Translations under genes and position numbers: made by a program | NCBI GenBank assembly: GCA_036501185.1 | Contig: DASYAU010000160.1 | Location: 1-42,680, forward strand | DNA length: 42,680 nt | Direction of reading: 5' to 3' | DNA from: Korobacter sp036501185 | GTDB lineage: Bacteria; Acidobacteriota; Terriglobia; Terriglobales; Acidobacteriaceae | The notes under the pieces: model-generated | Database searches by the model: none | What the model saw: only the letters and a program-made list of their open reading frames with translations | What the model was told of the DNA's origin: nothing | Part shown: one piece after another, positions 16,355 to 23,785 of the stretch | Layout: each line of letters begins with the position of its first letter | How positions within the stretch are numbered: the first letter of the stretch is position 1

Positions 16355-18400
16355 ATGTTTGGCCGAGAGGAAAAAGTTCCCGCGTTCCGGCTGACGATTA
16401 TTCAGTACGTCATCCTCGCGATTTTTCTGATCCTCTGCTACGGGCTCTGGCGGCTGCAGGTGAGTGGCAACGAGCACTACTCCAACCTCGCCGAACAAAA
16501 CCGCATTAAGCAAGTGCCGATCCTGGCGCCGCGCGGCAAAATCCTCGACCGCGAAGGCCGCATCATCGTCGACAACTACCCGTCGTTCTCCGTCCTGCTG
16601 CTGCGCGACCAGCACCGCGATCTGTACACAGATGTAGACATGATTGCCGATGGCCTGCATCTCGATCCGAAAGAGCTTCGGTCGCGGATCCGACGTATCG
16701 CCGCCAATCCTGGATATCAGCCGTTGTTCGTGAAGGACGACATTACCCCTGACGAACTGGCGTGGGTGGAATCGCATAAGGCCGAGCTGCCTGAGCTGGA
16801 TACGATCCAGATGCAGCGGCGGTTATATCCGCGGAATGGGTTCATGGCGCACCTGATCGGGTACGTTGGCGAAGTCAGCGAAGACATGCTGAACCAGCCA
16901 AAGTGGGAGCTCTACAACCCCGGCGACATCGTGGGCAAGAGCGGCGTGGAATTGGAGTACAACGACATCCTGATGGGCAAGAACGGCTCGCGCCAGGTGC
17001 TGGTGAACAGCAAGGGCAAGGAAGTCGGAACCCTGAGCGATGTTCCAGCCGAGCCGGGCAAGCCGCTGCGGTTGACCATCGATCTCGATATCCAGATCGC
17101 GGCGGAAGAGGCGCTGGGCAACGAGAATGGGGCGATCATCGCGATGGATCCGCATACTGGCGAAATTCTCGCGATGGTGAGCCGGCCGGTGTTTGATCCG
17201 AACCAATTTTCGGTGCGTGTGAGCCGCGAGGAGTGGAACCGGCTGATCACCGACGAATCGAAGCCGCTGCTGAACAAAGCGATCCAGGCGCAGCTCGCCC
17301 CGGGCTCGACGTTCAAGATCATCATGAGCGTGGCGGGCTTGCAGGAGAACATCGCGCAGAACCTGGTGGTGAACTGCAATGGGGGAGCGGAGTTCTACGG
17401 ACGCTTCTTCAAGTGCGACCAGAAACACGGGGCGGTGAATATTTCGAAGGCGATTTACGCTTCCTGCGACACGTATTACTACACGCTGGGATCGAAGTTG
17501 GGGATTGGCAAAATTGCGGAATATGCGACCGCATTTGGACTCGGTCAGAAGACAGGCGTGGATTTACCGCAAGAAGTAAGCGGCGTGATGCCGTCGGAGG
17601 AGTGGGCGGCAAAGACGTTCAAACGCAAGTGGTACGCGGGCGAAACGATCTCGGTGAGTATTGGCCAGGGAGCGGTGGCGGCCACGCCGATTCAGCTGGC
17701 GCGGGCGCTGGGTGGAATCGCGATGGGCGGGGAACTGCACACGCCGCATGTGGCATTTCCAGATGAACTCCCGAAGACAACGAACTTCGAGCAGATCGCT
17801 GCCAGCGACGTGGCTGAGAAGAAAGTCGACATCAATCCCGAAAATTGGCAGACGATTACGGACGCGATGGCGGACGTAACGAAAGTTGGAACGGCGGCGA
17901 TGGCGCATCTGCAGGGAATTGATTTCGCCGGCAAGACCGGAACGGCGCAGACGATTTCGCTCGAAGCTCGCAGCAAGCTTGGGGCGGAGGGCAAGAAGCA
18001 GTTCAGCGATAACGCGTGGTTCGTCGGGATGGCGCCGCGGCGCAACCCGCAGATCGTGGTGGCGGTGCTCTACCAGGGCGGCGGATGGGGCTGGCACTCG
18101 GGGATCCTCGCGTCGCAGGTGATCAAGGCCTACGTGGAGAAGCAGCGGCGGTTGCAGAAGAACCCAACGCTCTTCGCCGATACGGATTCGAAGAAGAGTG
18201 TGGAGATCAGCGGCGTTTGGCATGAGCCTGACGGCAGCGACGGTTTCCACGCTGCGCGGTTCAAGGTGACGGTGGGGAAGCAGGCGCCGCCGGTGAAGGC
18301 TGCGCCGGGAGTGGAGAGGGTTGGCGGGGGTAGGGGTCCTTCGACTCCGCAGCCTGCGGCTGCTCCGCTCAGGATGACAGCGGCGGGAGGAGCACGGTGA
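16355..18400 (+). CDS. mrdA: penicillin-binding protein 2 (peptidoglycan transpeptidase of the elongasome)
   Basis: A 681-residue class B PBP that cross-links peptidoglycan together with RodA. It has an N-terminal membrane anchor (about 14-34), a PBP dimerisation/pedestal domain (about 55-235; APRGKILDREGRIIVDNYPS) and a transpeptidase domain (about 270-600). Active-site motifs are Ser318 in GSTFK, Ser370-Cys-Asp372 and Lys527-Thr-Gly. The SxD form matches E. coli PBP2. The last 23 residues (starting GRGPSTPQPAAAPL) are coded by a dispersed-type repeat at 18336-18379 and are probably an acquired tail. The rodA start overlaps its stop codon by four bases. The 157 bases upstream probably hold its own promoter. 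Confidence 0.93.
   Translation: MFGREEKVPAFRLTIIQYVILAIFLILCYGLWRLQVSGNEHYSNLAEQNRIKQVPILAPRGKILDREGRIIVDNYPSFSVLLLRDQHRDLYTDVDMIADGLHLDPKELRSRIRRIAANPGYQPLFVKDDITPDELAWVESHKAELPELDTIQMQRRLYPRNGFMAHLIGYVGEVSEDMLNQPKWELYNPGDIVGKSGVELEYNDILMGKNGSRQVLVNSKGKEVGTLSDVPAEPGKPLRLTIDLDIQIAAEEALGNENGAIIAMDPHTGEILAMVSRPVFDPNQFSVRVSREEWNRLITDESKPLLNKAIQAQLAPGSTFKIIMSVAGLQENIAQNLVVNCNGGAEFYGRFFKCDQKHGAVNISKAIYASCDTYYYTLGSKLGIGKIAEYATAFGLGQKTGVDLPQEVSGVMPSEEWAAKTFKRKWYAGETISVSIGQGAVAATPIQLARALGGIAMGGELHTPHVAFPDELPKTTNFEQIAASDVAEKKVDINPENWQTITDAMADVTKVGTAAMAHLQGIDFAGKTGTAQTISLEARSKLGAEGKKQFSDNAWFVGMAPRRNPQIVVAVLYQGGGWGWHSGILASQVIKAYVEKQRRLQKNPTLFADTDSKKSVEISGVWHEPDGSDGFHAARFKVTVGKQAPPVKAAPGVERVGGGRGPSTPQPAAAPLRMTAAGGAR
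18336..18379. repeat. REP-like palindromic repeat inside the 3' end of mrdA
   Basis: The sequence starts GTCCTTCGACTCCGC, has the palindromic centre GCAGCC-TGC-GGCTGC, and ends CCGCTCAGGATGAC. It is an imperfect inverted repeat closed by TCCT/AGGA. I recall this element as a common intergenic repeat in acidobacterial genomes; here it is read through in frame and encodes most of the PBP2 C-terminus. Confidence 0.6.
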
Positions 18401-19488
18401 GTCGATACGTTTCCTTCCGTGATTTCGATTGGGTGCTGATGCTGTTCGTGCTGGTCATCTGCGCATTGGGCGTCATGGAGATTTACAGCGCGACGTATGC
18501 GACGAAGTTCCAGGGCGCGCATGTAAAGCAGGTGTATTGGATCATTGGCGGCTTGGTCGCGATGTTCCTGCTCAGCCTGGTGAATTATCACCTGCTGCTG
18601 GGGAACGCGCACTGGATGTACCTGGCGGCGGTGGCCTCGTTGATAGCGGTGCGGTTGTTCGGAAAGAAGTATCTCGGCGCACGGCGGTGGATCCAGATCG
18701 GTGGCAACCATTTCCAACCGTCGGAGTGGGTGAAGCTGATTTTGATTTTGGCGGTGGCGAAATATTTCGCCGAAGACAAGTCGAGCGAAGCCGATGGGAT
18801 GGACATTGTGAAAGTCGGCCTGCTGGTCGGCTTGCCGTTCTTGCTGGTGCTGGCTCAGCCTGATCTCGGCACGGCGCTCACGTACCTGCCTGTAGCGATG
18901 ATGGGGCTGTTCCTGGGCGGGATGAAGACCAAGCACGCGGCGGTGATTGTGCTCTGCCTTTCGCTGGTGATGCCGATTGCGTGGATGAAAGTGTTGAAGC
19001 CCTACCAGAAGGACCGCCTGACGAGCTTCATGGACCCGGAGAGCGATCCGCAGAAGGCGGGGTATCAAGTTCTGCAATCCCTCGTGGCAGTGGGTTCGGG
19101 CGGGTTGACGGGCAAGGGAATCCGTAAAGGGTCACAAACACAGGGGTCTTTCCTGCCGATACCGCAGACCGATTTCATTTTCGCGGCGTTTTCCGAAGAG
19201 CACGGATTCCTAGGTGCTATCTTCCTGTTGCTGCTATACTTCATAGTGCTGATGCGTTTAATACATGACGCTCAGACGGCGCCCGACAGGGCGGGAACGT
19301 TCATTGTGATGGGAGTGGTAGCGGTATTAGCCTTCCACATCCTGGTGAACGTGGGCATGGTAGTAGGATTCATGCCCGTTACCGGAATTCCTTTGCCTTT
19401 AATGAGTTACGGCGGGTCTTCCGTGTTGTTCATGTTTCTGGCGATGGGCATTGTAATGAACGTCCGAATGCGCCGGTTCGTGAACTGA
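18397..19488 (+). CDS. rodA: RodA, SEDS-family peptidoglycan glycosyltransferase
   Basis: A 363-residue polytopic protein that polymerises lipid II into glycan strands for lateral wall growth and works with PBP2. About ten membrane segments are visible. SEDS landmarks are present: GARRWIQIGGNHFQPSEWVK (about 91-110), AQPDLGTALTYLP (about 152-164), and the loop SFLPIPQTDFIFAAFSEEHG. In this loop Asp259 corresponds to the essential Asp of E. coli RodA. The terminal GIPLPLMSYGGSS segment is also diagnostic. The start codon overlaps the mrdA stop, so the two are coupled. Length is normal for RodA (FtsW proteins often carry longer tails). Confidence 0.95.
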   Translation: MSRYVSFRDFDWVLMLFVLVICALGVMEIYSATYATKFQGAHVKQVYWIIGGLVAMFLLSLVNYHLLLGNAHWMYLAAVASLIAVRLFGKKYLGARRWIQIGGNHFQPSEWVKLILILAVAKYFAEDKSSEADGMDIVKVGLLVGLPFLLVLAQPDLGTALTYLPVAMMGLFLGGMKTKHAAVIVLCLSLVMPIAWMKVLKPYQKDRLTSFMDPESDPQKAGYQVLQSLVAVGSGGLTGKGIRKGSQTQGSFLPIPQTDFIFAAFSEEHGFLGAIFLLLLYFIVLMRLIHDAQTAPDRAGTFIVMGVVAVLAFHILVNVGMVVGFMPVTGIPLPLMSYGGSSVLFMFLAMGIVMNVRMRRFVN

Positions 19489-19912
19489 ACAGAGGAAAGT
19501 CCCCGATGGATTTTCTCGGGGAGTGGTAAAGAAGTCGCCGGCAGATAGGCCGCGGCGGTAGCAGATAAGTTGGACCGGGCCGCTCCCGGCAGTTGCCCCC
19601 TCAAACTGGGTTGAGGCGCTGGAAAAGGCGGACAAGATACGTGAAGCCCTGACGATAACGAGGGCGAAACCGGAGCGACGCGAGTCGCCGGACAGGATTG
19701 AATAAGCGCAGTTGTGAGGCGGGTAACGGCCCCTTCCGTAGGATTTGACGGAGAGAGTGCGGTCACAAACCCAACATCGGCGCAGACGTTTTGGTGATCG
19801 AGATTCCCAATTTTTTACAGAATCCATGGAGTCCGCCGGGCAGAGCGGAAAACGCATTTGTAAGCCCTCCGGACACCTCACCAACCTTCCTGCACGGCAA
19901 CCCTCTTCGCAT
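19489..19912 (+). other. long, probably structured leader of the RNase E/G gene
   Basis: Between rodA and rng there are 470 bases without a convincing gene. Several local hairpins can be drawn: CCCCGA/TCGGGG at about 19502-19522, CCGGG/CCCGG near 19577-19591, CTCAA/TTGAG near 19601-19616 and GCGAC-GCGA-GTCGC near 19676-19689. This suggests a structured 5' untranslated region or a separate small RNA. It fits no riboswitch or housekeeping RNA that I can recognise; GAGGAAAGTCC at 19495-19505 resembles RNase P RNA, but the other conserved blocks are missing. Confidence 0.35.
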
Positions 19913-19951
19913 CCGGTAAGACTGCTTTCCTGAGGGAAGGACAGTCACCGG
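19913..19951 (+). promoter_or_regulatory. 16-bp hairpin reaching into the rng Shine-Dalgarno sequence
   Basis: Three stacked helices form one hairpin: CCGGT/ACCGG (19913-19917 with 19947-19951), GACTG/CAGTC (19920-19924 with 19942-19946) and CTTTCC/GGAAGG (19925-19930 with 19935-19940, one G-T pair), closed by TGAG. The rng Shine-Dalgarno GGAG (19950-19953) is half inside the basal stem, five bases before the ATG. Confidence 0.65.
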
Positions 19952-19958
19952 AGAAGCA

Positions 19959-22900
19959 ATGAACAAGGAACTGTACGTTTCCGCCAATCCGCACGAAACC
20001 CGTGTGGCCCTGGTGGAAGACGATCAGCTCGCGGAGATTTTCTACGAACGCGAGAACGAATACACCCTGGCAGGATCCATTTACAAAGGCCGCGTAACCC
20101 GCGTGCTCCCCGGAATGCAATCAGCATTCGTGGACATCGGGCTGGAGCGCGATGCCTTTTTGTACGTTTCCGACTTCCTCGATTTGCAGGACGATGACGA
20201 CGAGGATTTCGAAGTCGCCGTGAAAACCAACGGCACGGCCGACAATACCGGCAATGAGCGCCGTGAACGCGGCGGCCGAGATCGCGATCGCGACCGCGAT
20301 AACCGTCGCGAAGATCGGCAGGAGTCGCGTCGCGAGCATCGCGAGCGCCGGCCGGAACCACCACCTCAGCAAAACGAATCACAGGCGCCGACGGCAGTTT
20401 TCGAAGGTGGCTACAGCGATAGTGACGAGGCCGAAGAAACCGCCGAGGCGGCGATTCCGGATTCTGATAACGGCGATAGCGCCGGAGAATCGGAGGAATC
20501 GGACGATGGAACGCGCCGCTGGCGTGGACGCCGTCGTCGCCGTGGCGGACGCCGCGGACGCGGAGGCGAGCGCTTCGAACGCACGGAAACCCAGCAGCAA
20601 GCGGCTGATGCTTCCGATGGCGAGACCGAGCCGGAAGAACAGGAGCCGGTGCTTGAAGATCGCGCGGCACCGTTCCAGGGTCGTGAAGAGCGTCCCGGGC
20701 GCGAAGATCGTCCGTCGCGCGATGAGCGCCGTGGGCGACGTGATCGCGGTGACCGCGGGGATCGTGGTGAGCGCGAAGAGCGCAGCTACGGACCACCTGC
20801 CGGCTATCAGCCGATCATCCTGCCCGGTGAATCACTTTCGAAATACCGCAACCGTCCGCAGCAGCAGAGCACTGCGGCTGCGGAGCCGGTTCAGCAGGAA
20901 ACGTCGGCTGAAGAACAGCAGCCGGACGTGCATGAGCACGCGCAGCATGCCGAGCACGCGAAGGACACCGAGCGCGAGGCCCGGGACATTGTTGCCGCGG
21001 CCTTCGATCGCGTATCTGCTCCGGAACCGGCAAACACCTTCGTTGATGAAGTGAAGGAAGAGACCCACGACGAAGAGCCTACCGAAGGCTTCGCCGAGAT
21101 GCGTGCACCGCGGCAGGTCGCGGAGCTGCGTCACGAGCCCGTGGTTGAAACCTACGACGACGCCGAACAGGAAGAGTTCGAAGAAGAAGAGCAGGTCGAA
21201 GAAGCTGAGCATGCTGAACAGGTGAGCGCGGAACAGGCTCTTGCCCAGCCTTCTGAAACGCACGAGCACGAAGAAGCAAGCGAGAGCGAAGAAGAAACGC
21301 AGCCGTCTTCGGAGTGGCAGCGGGAGTACGAGCATCCGCAGCACTCGGTGCCGGAAGCGGCGCCCGAGGGCAAGACATTGGAACACGAGACCTTCGACGG
21401 CGAAGAATCCGTCGAGCCGTCGGAGACCGTGAAGCGCATCGCCGAAGATGATTCAGCCGAAGCCGATATGGAACTGGAAGAGGAAACTCTTGAAGCCGGC
21501 GGCGGCGAAATCAGCGGACGTTGGATCCCGCAGGTGGCTGACATCGAAGAGGACTTCCACGATCATCAGGTCGAAGACTTCGAGTATTCGAACGGCAACG
21601 GAGAAACCGCCGAAGCCGCCGAAGGGGAATTCGAAGAAGGCGACGAGGAAATCGAAGGCGAAGAAGAAGAAGAGGGCGAAGAGGCCGTTGCGACCGAACC
21701 TGGCCAGCAGCCTCGACGTCGTTTCGAGCGCGGAGGCCGTCGCGGACGCCGCGGCAGACGTGGCGGACCACCCATGCGCAACATGCAGTCGCGTAACACG
21801 CCGCTGATCTCCGACCTGCTGAAAGAAGGGCAGGAGATCCTGGTGCAGATTGCGAAGGAGCCTATCGGAAAGAAGGGCGCGCGCATCACCAGTCACATCG
21901 CGCTGCCGGGACGGTTCCTGGTGTACATGCCGACCGTGAACCACGTTGGCGTATCGCGCAAGATCGGCTCCGACGAAGAGCGCCAGCGTCTGAAACGCAT
22001 CGTGACCAGCGAGCGAGAGAACGGCCATGGCGGCTTCATCGTGCGGACTGCGGCCGCGAATGTGAAGGAAGACGAGCTTCGCGCCGATATCCGCTTCCTG
22101 AAACACCTGTGGAGCGAAATCAAGAGCCGCTCGGAGAAGAGCAAATCGCCGGCACTCATCTATCACGACTTGAACCTGGTGGAGCGCGTGCTTCGCGACC
22201 AGGTGACCAGCGACTTCACCACGATCTGGGTCGATAACGAGCTGGAGTACGAACGCGTGCTGCGCTTTGCCAGCCGCTTCCAGCCGTCGCTCGTACGTCG
22301 CATCAAGCTGTACACCAAGACCACCCCGCTCTTCGAGGAGTTCAACATCCAGGAAGAGATCAACAAGGCGCTGAAGGCCAAGGTGTGGCTGAAGAGTGGC
22401 GGCTACATCGTGATCAACCAGACGGAAGCGCTGGTGGCGATCGACATCAACACCGGCAAATACGTCGGCAAGACGACGCGGCTGGAAGACACGATCGTGA
22501 AGACGAACGTGGACGCCATCAAGGAAATCGTGCGGCAGATCCGGCTGCGCGATTTGGGTGGCATCATCGTGATCGACTTTATCGACATGGACGAGCGCAA
22601 GAACCGGCAGAAGGTGATGGCCGCGCTTGAAGAAGCGTTGAAATCGGATCGCGCCCCATCGAAAGTGCTGCAGTTTAACGATTTCGGATTGGTGGCGATC
22701 ACGCGTAAGCGGGTGAAGCAATCACTGGAACGCACGCTGGGAACGCCGTGCTCGTATTGCGAGGCAACCGGATTCGTGAAGTCTGTGCCGACCATGTGCA
22801 GCGAGATCTACACGGAAGTGAAGAAGCTCTCGCGGCACCTCGAAGGCAAGGACGTCACCATCCGGGTGAACTCGGAAGTGGCAAAATCGCTGAAGGAAAA

Positions 22901-23000
22901 CAACGGCAAACTCGTGCAGGAGTTCGAGGAGCTGACGGGCAAGACGGTAATCGTGAAGAGCGATCCAGCGATGCACCAAGAGCATTTCGACATCAACTAA
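19959..23000 (+). CDS. rng: ribonuclease E/G with a very long insert splitting the S1 domain
   Basis: A 1013-residue endoribonuclease of the RNase E/G family, which processes rRNA and starts mRNA decay. The S1 domain begins normally (about 35-70; GSIYKGRVTRVLPGMQSAFVDIG) but resumes only at about residue 624 (GQEILVQIAKEPIGKKGARI). Between them lie about 550 residues rich in Arg, Glu, Asp, Gly, Gln and Pro, without predicted globular character. Catalytic Asp829 (VAIDINTG) and Asp873 (VIDFIDMD) and the zinc-link Cys931-x-x-Cys934 have almost the same spacing as E. coli Asp303, Asp346, Cys404 and Cys407. The enzyme ends with a small-domain-like region and no C-terminal tail, so the insert may serve as the scaffold. 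A conspicuous short segment, PIILPGESLSKYR, sits inside it at 285-297. Length identifies it as neither typical RNase G nor RNase E; rng or rne could be used. Confidence 0.93.
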   Translation: MNKELYVSANPHETRVALVEDDQLAEIFYERENEYTLAGSIYKGRVTRVLPGMQSAFVDIGLERDAFLYVSDFLDLQDDDDEDFEVAVKTNGTADNTGNERRERGGRDRDRDRDNRREDRQESRREHRERRPEPPPQQNESQAPTAVFEGGYSDSDEAEETAEAAIPDSDNGDSAGESEESDDGTRRWRGRRRRRGGRRGRGGERFERTETQQQAADASDGETEPEEQEPVLEDRAAPFQGREERPGREDRPSRDERRGRRDRGDRGDRGEREERSYGPPAGYQPIILPGESLSKYRNRPQQQSTAAAEPVQQETSAEEQQPDVHEHAQHAEHAKDTEREARDIVAAAFDRVSAPEPANTFVDEVKEETHDEEPTEGFAEMRAPRQVAELRHEPVVETYDDAEQEEFEEEEQVEEAEHAEQVSAEQALAQPSETHEHEEASESEEETQPSSEWQREYEHPQHSVPEAAPEGKTLEHETFDGEESVEPSETVKRIAEDDSAEADMELEEETLEAGGGEISGRWIPQVADIEEDFHDHQVEDFEYSNGNGETAEAAEGEFEEGDEEIEGEEEEEGEEAVATEPGQQPRRRFERGGRRGRRGRRGGPPMRNMQSRNTPLISDLLKEGQEILVQIAKEPIGKKGARITSHIALPGRFLVYMPTVNHVGVSRKIGSDEERQRLKRIVTSERENGHGGFIVRTAAANVKEDELRADIRFLKHLWSEIKSRSEKSKSPALIYHDLNLVERVLRDQVTSDFTTIWVDNELEYERVLRFASRFQPSLVRRIKLYTKTTPLFEEFNIQEEINKALKAKVWLKSGGYIVINQTEALVAIDINTGKYVGKTTRLEDTIVKTNVDAIKEIVRQIRLRDLGGIIVIDFIDMDERKNRQKVMAALEEALKSDRAPSKVLQFNDFGLVAITRKRVKQSLERTLGTPCSYCEATGFVKSVPTMCSEIYTEVKKLSRHLEGKDVTIRVNSEVAKSLKENNGKLVQEFEELTGKTVIVKSDPAMHQEHFDIN

Positions 23001-23026
23001 GCGACCCGGAAAAAATGGCACGGTAA

Positions 23027-23058
23027 CGCCGCATCTTCGGGTGCGGCGCTCGTGTTTT
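23027..23058 (+). terminator. terminator after rng
   Basis: A 7-bp perfect stem (CGCCGCA / TGCGGCG) with loop TCTTCGGG is followed by a TGTTTT stretch, 26 bases after the stop codon. Confidence 0.6.
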
Positions 23059-23391
23059 CAGAGGTTTGCGGGGCCTAGTAGTTCCACCTCGGATGGCATC
23101 GAAGTGGTACCCACGACTTCCGGTGTCTTCGGGCAAAAACCCGGAAGAAATCGGCACAAATCCGGTAGATATCTGAGGATAGGCGGAAGAGATAGGGGCT
23201 AATCCCTCCGTAACGTCCCTTATGGGAACGCGTGACCTTAGCGAATTCTCGGGCAATTTTTCGTACCGAGTTTGACACTGCCCCAACCAGTGGTGGTAAC
23301 TAACCAAGAGACCTACATCATCTTGTTCTCTGGAGCACATAGGAGCATACGGAGATATCGGCACAAACACATGTGAATCCAGAAGATTTTC
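23059..23391. other. gene-poor spacer between rng and the HTH/pil operon
   Basis: About 330 bases with no convincing gene; the open frames on either strand have unnatural composition. It is visibly less GC-rich than its flanks. It contains an 11-base direct repeat (ATCGGCACAAA at 23150-23160 and 23357-23367) and an inverted pair CTTCCGG/CCGGAAG (23117-23123 with 23141-23147). It could hold regulatory sites for the pil operon. Confidence 0.4.
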
Positions 23392-23422
23392 TTGACACCC
23401 TCCCAAGTAACCCTGATATAAA
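23392..23422 (+). promoter_or_regulatory. candidate sigma-70-type promoter of the HTH-pil operon
   Basis: A perfect -35 box TTGACA (23392-23397) is followed, 18-19 bases later, by ATATAA/TATAAA (23416-23422). Transcription would begin near 23429, about 110 bases before the HTH start codon. Confidence 0.5.
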
Positions 23423-23537
23423 CAGCAGCACTGAAAGTTCCCCCGAGATTCAGAGAAGGCGCATTTGTCAGCGACCAGTAACCATCCTCGCGTTCAAGAG
23501 GACAAGGTGTGGTCATTGTGCTAAAGGACACCCAACG

Positions 23538-23774
23538 ATGGTCGAATCTCCAGAAGTGATGAATATTCGGCAAGCGTCGGAATACCTGGGAGTGAGTCCC
23601 GACACGCTCTACAAGTACGTGTCGGAAGAACGAATCCCGGCGTTCAAGCTAGGCAATCGCTGGAAATTCAAGAAGACGATTCTGGACTCATGGATGGAAC
23701 GCAAGAGCACTGTCGGTGAAGGTCGGGAAAAGAAGAAACCCAAGTCTGCCAAGGCAGCAATGGGCGGACAGTAG
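23538..23774 (+). CDS. small helix-turn-helix (MerR/excisionase-type) DNA-binding protein
   Basis: A 78-residue single-domain protein. Residues 8-55 match the HTH_17/excisionase pattern: MNIRQASEYLGVSPDTLYKYV is followed by a wing-like segment, ERIPAFKLGNRWKFKKTILDSWM. The C-terminal 20 residues are Lys-rich, adding to DNA binding. The ATG at 23538 has AAGGA nine bases upstream; the longer frame to 23373 has unlike composition. It lies only 11 bases before pilM and would be co-transcribed with pilMNOPQ. It could regulate the pil operon; no integrase or phage gene is present to suggest a true excisionase role. Confidence 0.75.
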   Translation: MVESPEVMNIRQASEYLGVSPDTLYKYVSEERIPAFKLGNRWKFKKTILDSWMERKSTVGEGREKKKPKSAKAAMGGQ

Positions 23775-23785
23775 AGGCGGGGCGC

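Noticed and set aside
19495..19770. RNase P RNA, suggested by GAGGAAAGTCC at 19495-19505
   Set aside because: The other conserved blocks (the GGTAAGAGC-type specificity region, a GGTAAAC-CC block and the terminal ACAGAA...GGCTTA) are absent, so only one short motif matches. A covariance-model search would decide.
20254..21807. Several long alternative frames on both strands within the rng insert
   Set aside because: They are shadows of the repetitive GC-rich coding sequence with Arg- or Ser-rich unnatural composition.
23373..23537. Longer form of the HTH protein starting at 23373
   Set aside because: The extra 55 residues lack protein-like character and overlap the candidate promoter; the ATG at 23538 has a good ribosome-binding site.
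23538..23774. Excisionase of a prophage or integrative element
   Set aside because: No integrase, att-like repeat or phage gene is present in the window, and the gene is joined to pilM; a regulator is more likely.
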